DNA from: Actinomycetospora chiangmaiensis DSM 45062 | GTDB lineage: Bacteria; Actinomycetota; Actinomycetes; Mycobacteriales; Pseudonocardiaceae | Length of the DNA: 39,062 bases | NCBI RefSeq assembly: GCF_000379625.1 | Contig: NZ_KB903217.1 | Location: 100,554 to 139,615, forward strand | Reading direction: 5' to 3' | Shown here: in pieces, positions 8,920 through 15,425 of the stretch | Layout: the number at the start of each line of letters is the position of its first letter | Numbering within the stretch: the stretch's first letter is position 1 | Translations under genes and position numbers: made by a program | Notes under the pieces: generated by a model | The model's input: the letters and a program-made list of their open reading frames with translations, nothing else | Told to the model about the DNA's origin: nothing | Database searches by the model: none

Positions 8920-9576
8920 TCAGCTCCGCGCGGGGGGAGCGGCCGCGAGGGCGAGCGCCCGCACGTCCCGCACCAGCTCGTCGACGAGGCCCTCGGCCAC
9001 CGGGTGGCCGCACTCGGCCATCCACGTGGCCAGCATGCGGTGACCGTCCTCGGTGAGCACCGACTCCGGGTGGAACTGCACGCCCTGCAGCGGGAGCTCG
9101 CGGTGACGGATCGCCATGAGCACACCGTCGGCGGTCCAGCCGGTGGCCTCGAGCTCGTCGGGCAGCGAGTCCGGCCGCACCGTCAGCGAGTGGTACCGCG
9201 TGGCGGTGAACGGGTCGGGCAGCCCGGCGAGGACCCCGACGCCACGGTGGTGGACCGCGGAGGTCTTGCCGTGACGCAGCTCCGGAGCGCGCTCGACGAT
9301 CCCGCCGAAGGCCTGCCCGAGCGCCTGGTGCCCGAGGCACACCCCGAGCAGCGGCGTGCGGTCGGCGGCGGCGCGGCCGATGACCTCGAGGCTCTGCCCG
9401 GCGTCGTCCGGCGTACCGGGACCGGGGCTCACGAGGACGCCGTCCACGTCGGCCGCGAGCTCGAGCACGTCCGGCGCGTCGTTGCGTCGCACCACCGGGT
9501 CGGCCCCGAGCTGGGCGAGGTACTGCACCAGGTTGTAGACGAAGCTGTCGTAGTTGTCGACGACGAGGACCCGCAC
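8920..9576 (-). CDS. trpG: Anthranilate/aminodeoxychorismate synthase glutamine amidotransferase subunit
   Basis: This is a 218-residue class I glutamine amidotransferase that releases ammonia from glutamine for the partner chorismate-using subunit, giving anthranilate (tryptophan) or aminodeoxychorismate (folate). The start is ATG 9576, with the family N-terminus [18 protein letters not shown]. The catalytic triad is C80 ([10 protein letters not shown]), H169 and E171 (VQFHPESV). The oxyanion segment [11 protein letters not shown] is present. The same gene lies convergent to pknB in Mycobacterium tuberculosis, where it is named trpG. The sequence alone does not separate TrpG from PabA, and many actinobacteria use one subunit for both. 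The synthase subunit is not in the window. Confidence 0.92.
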   Translation of the reverse strand: MRVLVVDNYDSFVYNLVQYLAQLGADPVVRRNDAPDVLELAADVDGVLVSPGPGTPDDAGQSLEVIGRAAADRTPLLGVCLGHQALGQAFGGIVERAPELRHGKTSAVHHRGVGVLAGLPDPFTATRYHSLTVRPDSLPDELEATGWTADGVLMAIRHRELPLQGVQFHPESVLTEDGHRMLATWMAECGHPVAEGLVDELVRDVRALALAAAPPARS

Positions 9577-9640
9577 GGATGCAACCCTACGTGCTCACCC
9601 CACCGGTCGAGCTCCGCTCCGCTGCGTCTCCCCACTTCGC

Positions 9641-9646
9641 TACCGT
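9641..9646 (+). promoter_or_regulatory. Candidate -10 box for crgA
   Basis: TACCGT fits the actinobacterial TANNNT pattern, 31 bases before the crgA GTG. It is followed by a good AGGAG ribosome site at 9666-9670, seven bases before the start. No clear -35 element is visible, so this is a weak call. Confidence 0.3.
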
Positions 9647-9677
9647 GGAGTCCACACTCGTCCCCAGGAGCGTTCCC

Positions 9678-9935
9678 GTGCCGAAGTCGAAGGTCCGCAA
9701 GAAGCCGACCTACACCCCGCCGCCGCAGGCCGCCGCCACGAAGACCGCCGGTCCGTCGCACCCGGCCTACGTCGTGATCATGCTGGCGATCGGCGTGATC
9801 GGGCTGGCGTGGCTCGTCGTGAACTACCTCGCCGGCGAGGACATCCGCTTCATGGCCGAGCTCGGTGGCTACAACTTCCTCATCGGCTTCGGCCTCGTCG
9901 TCATCTCGCTGCTGATGACCATGAAGTGGCGCTGA
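9678..9935 (+). CDS. crgA: Cell division regulator CrgA
   Basis: CrgA is a small membrane protein that helps place and stabilise the FtsZ/PBP division machinery in actinobacteria. GTG 9678 is chosen because AGGAG lies seven bases upstream and the protein then starts with the family hallmark PKSKVRKK; the frame is open 33 codons further upstream. The 85-residue product has a short basic/Pro N-terminus and two membrane helices (about 32-50, and 63-82 ending LLMTMKWR). Length and topology match CrgA. It is divergent from trpG; the DUF881 gene and class E sortase gene often found between them are missing. Confidence 0.95.
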   Translation: MPKSKVRKKPTYTPPPQAAATKTAGPSHPAYVVIMLAIGVIGLAWLVVNYLAGEDIRFMAELGGYNFLIGFGLVVISLLMTMKWR

Positions 9936-9975
9936 ACTACACGGATGTCATTCGTCCCCACTGTGGACGGAGCCT

Positions 9976-10539
9976 GTGGACAACCCTGAGGTCGAGTGGG
10001 CCGCGCCCCGCGGCGCGGTGGCCCTCGGGCTGATCGGTGCCGTCGGGCTCCTCGCGGCGGTGTTCCTGTCCACGCTCGACGGGCCGGGTCGGCTGCTGCT
10101 CGGGGTCGCGGGGGTGGCGGTCGGGGCGGCCGCCGTCTTCGGGCTCCGCGCGCGGCCCCGGCTCGCGGCCTCCGACGACGCGCTCGCCGTCCGCGGCCTG
10201 CTCGGGACGCGGGTGTGGCCCTGGCCGCGCGTCGACGCCGTCCGCGTGGTGCGCCTGCGACGGCTGGGACTGCCCGCCGCCTACCTCGAGATCGACGCCC
10301 GCGACGACGACGGGACCGAGCGGCTGCTCGTGCTGGGGCGCCTCGAGCTCGGCGCCGATCCCGTCGACGTCGCGACGGACCTGCAGGCCCGGCGGGCGCG
10401 CGCCGGGCGCTCAGCCGCCGACGTGGCAGGCGGTGGCGGTGCAGACGACGCTGCCGAAGGAGAGGTCGCGCAGTACGACGGCGAGGACGAGGGCGACGAC
10501 GATCCCCGCGGCGATCCACAGTCCGACGACCGGGCGTGA
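9976..10539 (+). CDS. PH-domain membrane protein (Rv0010c-like)
   Basis: This 187-residue protein starts at GTG 9976. Two hydrophobic helices (about residues 14-33 and 38-55) are followed by a bacterial PH-like domain (ARPRLAASDDALAVRGLLGT to LGADPVDVATDLQARRA). The same gene order, crgA then a PH-domain membrane protein then ppiA, occurs in mycobacteria (Rv0011c, Rv0010c, Rv0009). The function is unknown. The relatives I recall stop about where this protein reaches residue 145. The last 43 residues are very acidic (EDEGDDDPRGD) and are encoded entirely on the antisense of the rhomboid gene. That composition is what the mirror of a hydrophobic helix would give, so the tail may be a read-through extension. 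Confidence 0.8.
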   Translation: MDNPEVEWAAPRGAVALGLIGAVGLLAAVFLSTLDGPGRLLLGVAGVAVGAAAVFGLRARPRLAASDDALAVRGLLGTRVWPWPRVDAVRVVRLRRLGLPAAYLEIDARDDDGTERLLVLGRLELGADPVDVATDLQARRARAGRSAADVAGGGGADDAAEGEVAQYDGEDEGDDDPRGDPQSDDRA

Positions 10540-11286
10540 CCGCGCGGGCCCGTAGGACATGCCCGCCGCGACCGCCGTGCCGACGACCAGCCCGCCGAGG
10601 TGTCCGAGCAGCGAGATGCCCGGGAACGTCAGCGAGAACACGACGTTCAGCCCGATGATCACCATCGCGGACGTCGCGGGGAGCCGCATGCGGCGCAGCA
10701 GCACCACGAGGGCGCCCATCAGCCCGAAGATGGCGCCGGACGCCCCCGCGGTCGCGGTCAGCGGCGAGCCGAACACCATCACGGCCGCCGACCCGCCGAG
10801 CAGCGACGCCCCGTAGAGCACCGAGAAGCGCAGGCGGCCCAGGGCCAGTTCGACGTCCCGCCCGATGAACCAGAGGGCGACCATGTTGAACAGCAGGTGG
10901 ATCGGGCCGATGTGGAGGAAGCCCCACGTCAGGAGCCGCCACCAGTCCCCCGCGGCGACCTGCAGCGGGACGAGGGCGCCGCCGCCGAACACGGCGCCCG
11001 CCGTGTTGTCCTGGACGCTGCCGGTGTCGGCGACCGTCCAGGCGAACACGGCGACGTTGAGCGCGATGAGGGTCGGGACGACGACGGCGGTCGGCCGTCG
11101 CAGGTCCCGACCCCGCACCACGGTGCGCGCGCCCGCGGCGACGCAGTCCACGCACTGGAGCCCGACCGAGGCCTCGCGCAGACACTGCGGGCACGACGGC
11201 CGGTCGCAACGGGTGCACCGGAGCCCGGTCGGCCGATCGGGGTGGCGGACGCAGACCTGGGTGTCCGCGCCCGGAGGGGTGGTCAT
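10411..11286 (-). CDS. Rhomboid family intramembrane serine protease with N-terminal zinc-binding motif
   Basis: This 291-residue protein starts at ATG 11286; the open frame continues upstream through ppiA but is not coding there. Residues 12-48 contain C12-x2-H15, C24-x2-C27, C32-x2-C35 and C45-x2-C48, a B-box-like zinc module. A six- to seven-helix rhomboid core follows with HLLFNMVALWFIG, the catalytic serine S183 in GASGAIFG and H229 in GHLGG. Rhomboids cut membrane proteins inside the bilayer; the substrate is unknown. It lies 95 bases after ppiA on the same strand, probably in one transcript, and its last 129 bases overlap the PH-domain gene. Identity is secure. Confidence 0.93.
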   Translation of the reverse strand: MTTPPGADTQVCVRHPDRPTGLRCTRCDRPSCPQCLREASVGLQCVDCVAAGARTVVRGRDLRRPTAVVVPTLIALNVAVFAWTVADTGSVQDNTAGAVFGGGALVPLQVAAGDWWRLLTWGFLHIGPIHLLFNMVALWFIGRDVELALGRLRFSVLYGASLLGGSAAVMVFGSPLTATAGASGAIFGLMGALVVLLRRMRLPATSAMVIIGLNVVFSLTFPGISLLGHLGGLVVGTAVAAGMSYGPARSRPVVGLWIAAGIVVALVLAVVLRDLSFGSVVCTATACHVGG

Positions 11287-11342
11287 GCCCTCAGTGTCCC
11301 CGCCCGGTGGTGGGTGTCCGGTCACGTCGCGACCAATGACGA

Positions 11343-11396
11343 CGCGACCTCCTACCTGGCGACCTCCTACCTGGCGATCTCCTACTTCGCGATCTC
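11343..11396 (-). repeat. 15-bp tandem repeat that multiplies the ppiA stop codon
   Basis: Read on the minus strand, the last 15 bases of ppiA (GAGATCGCGAAGTAG, encoding Glu-Ile-Ala-Lys-stop) are followed by GAGATCGCCAGGTAG and GAGGTCGCCAGGTAG and then a partial GAGGTCGCG. There are therefore three in-frame TAG stops in a row. Each unit junction also forms a TAGGAG or AGGAGGT Shine-Dalgarno-like string. The array lies about 57 bases before the rhomboid start. Confidence 0.92.
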
Positions 11397-11921
11397 GACG
11401 GACTCGATCACGATGTCGGCGGTGGGCCGGTCGCCGGGGCCGGTGGGCGTGGCGGCGATCGAGTCGACGACGTCGCGGCTGGCCTGGTCGGCCACCTCGC
11501 CGAAGATCGTGTGCTTGCGGTTGAGCCACGTGGTGGGGGCCACGGTGATGAAGAACTGCGAGCCGTTCGTGCCGGGCCCGGCGTTCGCCATCGCGAGCAG
11601 GTACGGGCGGTCGAAGCGCAGGTCGGGGTGGAACTCGTCGGCGAACTTGTAGCCGGGGCCGCCGCGGCCGGTGCCGTCGGGGTCGCCGGTCTGCAGCATG
11701 AAGCCGGCGATCACGCGGTGGAAGATCACCCCATCGTAGAAGGGTCCGGAGGACTGGCCCTTCGCGTTCTTGGTGCTGTACTGGCCCTCGCCCGTCGCCA
11801 GCCCCACGAAGTTGGCGACGGTCTTCGGCGCCTTGTCGGGGAAGAGGTTGACGGTGATGTCGCCGTTCGAGGTGTGCAGCGTCGCGGTCGGCCCGTTCTC
11901 GGCATTCGTCACGGAGGTCAT
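11382..11921 (-). CDS. ppiA: Peptidyl-prolyl cis-trans isomerase A (cyclophilin)
   Basis: This 179-residue cytosolic cyclophilin accelerates proline isomerisation during protein folding. ATG 11921 is preferred to the longer frame (from 11969) because the N-terminus then matches PpiA and a GGTGG lies five bases upstream. Active-site segments are complete: FHRVIAGFMLQTGDP, GTGRGGPGYKF, LAMANAGPGTNGSQFFIT and LNRKHTIFGEV. Next to crgA and the PH-domain gene this is the expected Rv0009 orthologue. It is divergent from the CwsA-like gene and followed by the rhomboid gene. The region around its stop codon is tandemly repeated (see the repeat entry). Confidence 0.95.
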   Translation of the reverse strand: MTSVTNAENGPTATLHTSNGDITVNLFPDKAPKTVANFVGLATGEGQYSTKNAKGQSSGPFYDGVIFHRVIAGFMLQTGDPDGTGRGGPGYKFADEFHPDLRFDRPYLLAMANAGPGTNGSQFFITVAPTTWLNRKHTIFGEVADQASRDVVDSIAATPTGPGDRPTADIVIESVEIAK

Positions 11922-12017
11922 CGTGCCACCGACGGAGCAGCGGGTGTGACGCACCGGCGGGTCGGGCACTAGCAGTCAGGGGAATGGCGGCAGGATCAGC
12001 CGCCCACGAACAGTGAG

Positions 12018-12953
12018 GTGTCGCCGTTGAGCAGCAATACCGTGATCGGTGCCAGGGAGGACCTGGACGATCTGCGCAAGGAAGGACGCCGCGCCCGCAA
12101 GAAGGCGGCCAAGCACGCCCAGAAGGCCGCCGCACAGGCGCGCAAGGAGCGTGACAAGGCCCGCAAGCAGGGTGCGAAGAAGCGCGCCGAGGTGCGCCGC
12201 GACGTCCGCGCCGCTGCCGACCAGGCCCGCCAGCGGGTGCTCGACGCCCGTGCCGAGGCCCGCTCCCGGGCCGAGGACGCCCAGGCCGAGGCCCGCAAGC
12301 GTGCCCAGGAGGCCAAGGCGGAGACGCGCAAGCGCGCGAACAAGGCCGCGAAGGACGCGCGCAAGCAGGCGCGCTCCTACGCCAAGGACGCCCGCAAGCA
12401 GGCCAAGAGCTACGCCAAGGACGCCCGCAAGGCGCTCGAGGCCTCGCCGGTGCCCACCTCGGTCAAGGAGGCCCGCAAGGCCCTCGAGGCGTCGCCGGTG
12501 CCCACCTCGGTCAAGGAGGCCCGCAAGGCGCTCGAGGCGTCGCCGGTGCCGACGTCGGTCGGCGAGCTCCGCGACCTCGGCGAGACGGTGCGCGGCCAGC
12601 TCGAGGACGGGCTGACCACGGCCCGCCGCGAGGTGTCCCAGCGCATCGAGCCGGAACAGGACAAGAAGCGTCGTCGCTGGGGCCTCTGGATCGCCCTCGG
12701 TGTGCTCGGCGCGGGCATCGCCATCGTCGCCACGCGCAAGGCCCCGGAGCTCCCGCCCCCGCCGCCGCCCGCGCCGCGGCCGAAGCCCGCTCCGAACCCG
12801 GCCGCCGGGTCCACGAACACCCCGGCCGCGGCCGCCGGTGCCGTGCCCGACCCCGAGCAGCCCGGTGGCATCGTCCCGCCGTCCGGCCCGACGGACGCCA
12901 TCACGCCCAGCTCGAACGGCTCGGCCGGCACCACCAAGCCCGCCGGCAGCTAG
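12018..12953 (+). CDS. CwsA-like membrane protein with expanded Lys/Ala helical repeats
   Basis: This 311-residue protein starts at GTG 12018 (TTG 12027 is an alternative). Residues 15-200 are almost entirely Ala/Lys/Arg/Glu/Gln and should form a long basic helix. They include two 11-residue repeats (ARKQARSYAKD type) and three 16-residue repeats (ARKALEASPVPTSVKE, residues 136-183). One membrane helix follows at about 221-240 (GLWIALGVLGAGIAIV) after a KKRRR patch, then a Pro-rich tail presumably outside the membrane. Position beside ppiA and the helix-TM-Pro-tail layout match mycobacterial CwsA (Rv0008c), which works with CrgA in pole and septum growth; sequence similarity is weak. Histone H1-like composition could also suggest nucleic-acid binding. 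The CwsA link is inference. Confidence 0.75.
   Translation: MSPLSSNTVIGAREDLDDLRKEGRRARKKAAKHAQKAAAQARKERDKARKQGAKKRAEVRRDVRAAADQARQRVLDARAEARSRAEDAQAEARKRAQEAKAETRKRANKAAKDARKQARSYAKDARKQAKSYAKDARKALEASPVPTSVKEARKALEASPVPTSVKEARKALEASPVPTSVGELRDLGETVRGQLEDGLTTARREVSQRIEPEQDKKRRRWGLWIALGVLGAGIAIVATRKAPELPPPPPPAPRPKPAPNPAAGSTNTPAAAAGAVPDPEQPGGIVPPSGPTDAITPSSNGSAGTTKPAGS
12357..12422 (+). repeat. Two 33-bp in-frame repeats in the CwsA-like gene
   Basis: Units 12357-12389 and 12390-12422 each encode 11 residues of the form ARKQA(R/K)SYAKD and differ at only a few bases. The 11-residue period is typical of amphipathic lipid-binding or coiled-coil helices. They run directly into the 48-bp repeats. 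Confidence 0.88.
12423..12566 (+). repeat. Three 48-bp in-frame repeats in the CwsA-like gene
   Basis: Units start at 12423, 12471 and 12519 and each encodes ARKALEASPVPTSV plus two more residues (KE, KE, GE). Copies are nearly identical in DNA, indicating recent tandem duplication. Each unit breaks the long helix with a Pro-containing PVPTSV hinge. Confidence 0.93.
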
Positions 12954-12969
12954 GACCGCCGGATCTGCC

Positions 12970-12997
12970 GCCCCGGTGCGCACGCCCTCACCGGGGC
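12970..12997. terminator. 9-bp hairpin between convergent CwsA-like and DUF1023 genes
   Basis: Arms 12970-12978 (GCCCCGGTG) and 12989-12997 (CACCGGGGC) are perfectly complementary with a 10-base loop. The right arm contains part of the DUF1023 stop codon. It probably terminates transcription from both directions. Confidence 0.65.
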
Positions 12998-14265
12998 AGC
13001 AGGTCCCGCAACCGGTCCCCCACGCCGATCGCCCGGTCGGCGGACACGTCCTGCGGCCGCCCACCGATGACGGCCGCGACGTTGCGCGCGCTCGTCCCGC
13101 CGGCGCGCAGGTAGTCGCCGTGGCCGGTCGCGCCGGTCGTCGCGATCGGGTGAACGCCCGCCACGGTGTTCGGGTCCGGGCCGAACCACCCGGTGTCGGC
13201 CACCGCGTCGAAGCGCGCCTCGGCGACCCAGGTCGGTTGGCGTGGCAGGGGCGTCACGCCGGGCGACCCGAGCAGCACGACGTCGTCGACGGCCCGGGAC
13301 GTCGCCGCGGCCTGCGCGACGACGAGCGAGCCGTACGAGTGCCCGACGGCCGTGACGTGCGCCTGCGGGGCCACCCCGTCGAGGAACGACGCCAGCCGAA
13401 CCGATGCCGCGGTCGCCGCGCGCGTGCCGAGCACCGACCGGGCCGGGTCGAGCACCTCGGGCCACTGCGGGGCGTCGTAGTCGTACCAGGCCACCGCGGC
13501 CACACCCGGCCCGGTCAGAGCGCTCAGCTCGGCCGTCCGGGCCGGCAGGTCCTCCGCCCGCGCGGTGAACCCCGGCACGAACACGCCCACGTGCCGGGCG
13601 CCGTCGACGTCCCCGATCCCGATCGCCGCGCGCCCCGAGGCGGGGTCCAGGGCCAGCAGTGCGTGGTCGGCGGCGGCCGCGTCCACGGCCAGGATCCGCC
13701 CGAGGCGGGCACGGACCCCGGCGAGGCGGGCCTCCACGTCCTGCAGTCCGCCGAGGTCGCGCACCGTGTCGCGGGCGCGGGTGAGGTCGGCCAGTTCGGC
13801 CTCGGCGGCCCGGCGGGCGACGGCGAGGCGCGCACGGTTGGCCCGGTCGCGGGCCGCCGCCGGCACACCGTCGAGCGCGCCGACCAGCTCCGGGCGCTCC
13901 ACGACCAGCCGTTCCCGTTCACCGGCCGTCAGGCCCGCCCACCAGTGCCCCACGGCCGCCGGGGCCGGACCGTCGGCGGCCGGTCCGACGGCGCCCGGCT
14001 CGCTGCGGGCCGCCCCGGCGAGGGCGGCGGCGAGACGGACGTCGTCGAACGGCTCCCGGGCCGCCACGTCGGTGAGGACCGCGGACAGCCGCCGGGCGCG
14101 GTCCAGCAGACCGCCGCCCCGGTCGACCAGGCGCGCGAGCTGGTCCCGCGCCGTGTCGGCGGCCGCCCCCTGCCACGCCGCCGGCAGGCGGAGGGCGAAC
14201 ACGGCCCGCTCCCACGCCTCGACCGCGGCCGCGAGCGCCGTGGCCACCGGGGCGAGGTCGCTCAC
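12988..14265 (-). CDS. Alpha/beta hydrolase of the DUF1023 family
   Basis: This 425-residue protein starts at GTG 14265 within a GTGA overlap with the preceding small gene. Residues 1-200 are Ala-rich helices resembling type VII secretion substrates, including a WWAGL segment. The C-terminal half is an alpha/beta hydrolase fold with nucleophile S310 in GHSYGS, a preceding VFVPGF oxyanion strand and a late GHGDYL histidine. No signal peptide is visible. DUF1023 proteins in actinobacteria commonly follow small WXG100/EspC-like partners, as here. The substrate is unknown; lipids or esters are possible. The family call is firm and the secretion route is inferred. Confidence 0.82.
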   Translation of the reverse strand: MSDLAPVATALAAAVEAWERAVFALRLPAAWQGAAADTARDQLARLVDRGGGLLDRARRLSAVLTDVAAREPFDDVRLAAALAGAARSEPGAVGPAADGPAPAAVGHWWAGLTAGERERLVVERPELVGALDGVPAAARDRANRARLAVARRAAEAELADLTRARDTVRDLGGLQDVEARLAGVRARLGRILAVDAAAADHALLALDPASGRAAIGIGDVDGARHVGVFVPGFTARAEDLPARTAELSALTGPGVAAVAWYDYDAPQWPEVLDPARSVLGTRAATAASVRLASFLDGVAPQAHVTAVGHSYGSLVVAQAAATSRAVDDVVLLGSPGVTPLPRQPTWVAEARFDAVADTGWFGPDPNTVAGVHPIATTGATGHGDYLRAGGTSARNVAAVIGGRPQDVSADRAIGVGDRLRDLLPR

Positions 14266-14564
14266 CGCGTGCCGTCGAACAGGCGCGCCAGCTCACCGTC
14301 GGCCAGCCCGACGTCCGTGGCCGTGTCCTCCACCAACTCCTCCAGCGCGCGGGCCGCGGCGTTCCACGTGGCCGCGTCGGCCGTCCACTCGCGGGCCAGC
14401 GCCAGGGCCTGCTCGGCCGTGCGGGTGCCCGGCACGAGCCGGGCCAGGTCGCGGACCGCCGCGCTCATCGCCTCGGCCGCCGCCCCGGCGCCGTCCACGG
14501 CCCACCCGATCTCCTCGACCACGTCGCGCAGGGCGTCCGGGTCCACGGTGAATCCATCGCTCAT
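14262..14564 (-). CDS. Small EspC/WXG100-like helical protein, partner of the DUF1023 hydrolase
   Basis: This 100-residue, mostly helical protein starts at ATG 14564. It begins MSDGFTVDPDALRDVVEEIG, the pattern of the EspC-like 'type VII secretion target' family (hydrophobic-xVDPxxL then a long helix). No classical WxG turn is visible, although TADAATWNAAA lies between two helices. There is no signal peptide. Its stop overlaps the GTG of the DUF1023 gene by four bases, so the two are coupled and likely act together. The T7SS link is inferred from the family pattern; no ESX machinery is in the window. Confidence 0.7.
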   Translation of the reverse strand: MSDGFTVDPDALRDVVEEIGWAVDGAGAAAEAMSAAVRDLARLVPGTRTAEQALALAREWTADAATWNAAARALEELVEDTATDVGLADGELARLFDGTR

Positions 14565-14685
14565 GCCCGGGTGACGTCCCCGACGGCAGGTCCGCTCCCG
14601 TCGGTCCGCGACCCTGTGGACGACCGGGGTGCCGACTGCCGGTGGGGACGCTCGGCTGGGCCGTCCGGCGGCACCCCTGAACCGG

Positions 14686-14732
14686 ACGAACGACCCGTTC
14701 GTGCATCAAGAGGCCACGAACGACCCGTTCGT
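14686..14732. repeat. Two identical 17-bp palindromes in a divergent promoter region
   Basis: ACGAACGACCCGTTCGT occurs at 14686-14702 and again at 14716-14732, 30 bases centre to centre. Each copy is an inverted repeat (ACGAAC-GACCC-GTTCGT). They lie between the EspC-like gene (-) and the Mug-like gene (+), where a dimeric regulator could bind both. A dispersed intergenic repeat is the alternative. Confidence 0.85.
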
Positions 14733-14780
14733 CAGGTACGGGGTGGGTGGACGACGGCCGGGGCGGGAACGAGGGGCCAC

Positions 14781-15374
14781 GTGGCGACCGCACGACGACG
14801 GGGACCGACCCGGGCCGAACTCGAGGCCGCGCGGGACTGGCTGCTGCCCGACGTCCTGCCGGGCGCGGACGACCCGCCGCTGCGGGTGCTGTTCTCCGGC
14901 ATCAACCCGGGTCTGGTCTCGGCGTACACCGGGCACCACTTCGCCCGGCCCGGCAACCGCTTCTGGCCCGCCCTGCACGCGTCGGGGTTCACGCCGCGGC
15001 TGTTCGCCCCCGCCGAGCAGGACCTGCTGCCCGCGCTGGGCCTCGGCATCACCAACGTCGCGCCCCGTGCCACCGCCCGCGCCGACGAGCTCTCCGACGA
15101 CGAGCTGCGCGCCGGCGGGGAGCGGCTGCGCGCCCTGGCCGGAGACCTCCGGCCGGCCTGGCTCGCCGTCGTCGGGGTGGTGGCCTACCGGACCGCGTTC
15201 GGGGAGCCGAGGGCCGTCGTCGGGAAGCAGGAGCGCACGATCGGGGCGAGCGGAGCGGGGGACGGTGCTGAGCCCACCCGCCTCTGGGTGCTGCCGAACC
15301 CGAGCGGGCTCAACGCGCACTACACGCCGTCGACGCTGGCGGCGGAGTTCGCCGCATTGCGGGTCCACGCCTGA
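14781..15374 (+). CDS. mug: Mismatch-specific (G:U/G:T) DNA glycosylase, Mug family
   Basis: This 197-residue uracil-DNA-glycosylase superfamily enzyme removes uracil or thymine mispaired with guanine. GTG 14781 is chosen because GAGGGG lies just upstream; the frame is open to 14571 but that part looks non-coding. Family motifs are GINPGLVSAYTGHHFARPGN (catalytic GINPG, with the N that activates water) and LPNPSGLNAHY (the NPSGLN motif that contacts the mismatch). Length is usual for actinobacterial Mug. It lies downstream of twin palindromes and ends 51 bases before the next gene. Confidence 0.92.
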   Translation: MATARRRGPTRAELEAARDWLLPDVLPGADDPPLRVLFSGINPGLVSAYTGHHFARPGNRFWPALHASGFTPRLFAPAEQDLLPALGLGITNVAPRATARADELSDDELRAGGERLRALAGDLRPAWLAVVGVVAYRTAFGEPRAVVGKQERTIGASGAGDGAEPTRLWVLPNPSGLNAHYTPSTLAAEFAALRVHA

Positions 15375-15425
15375 CGCGGCAGGGTCAGATGCCTGGATCC
15401 GCATCGTTGCGATCGGAGGGCCGCC

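Noticed and set aside
9961..9980. Short dyad CGTCC...GGACG and a repeated CTGTGGAC before the PH-domain gene.
   Set aside because: Arms are only five bases and such matches are expected by chance in G+C-rich DNA.
12954..14000. Expected continuation of the mycobacterial order to tRNA-Ala/Ile and gyrA after the CwsA-like gene.
   Set aside because: No tRNA cloverleaf or gyrase sequence is visible; the synteny ends at the CwsA-like gene.
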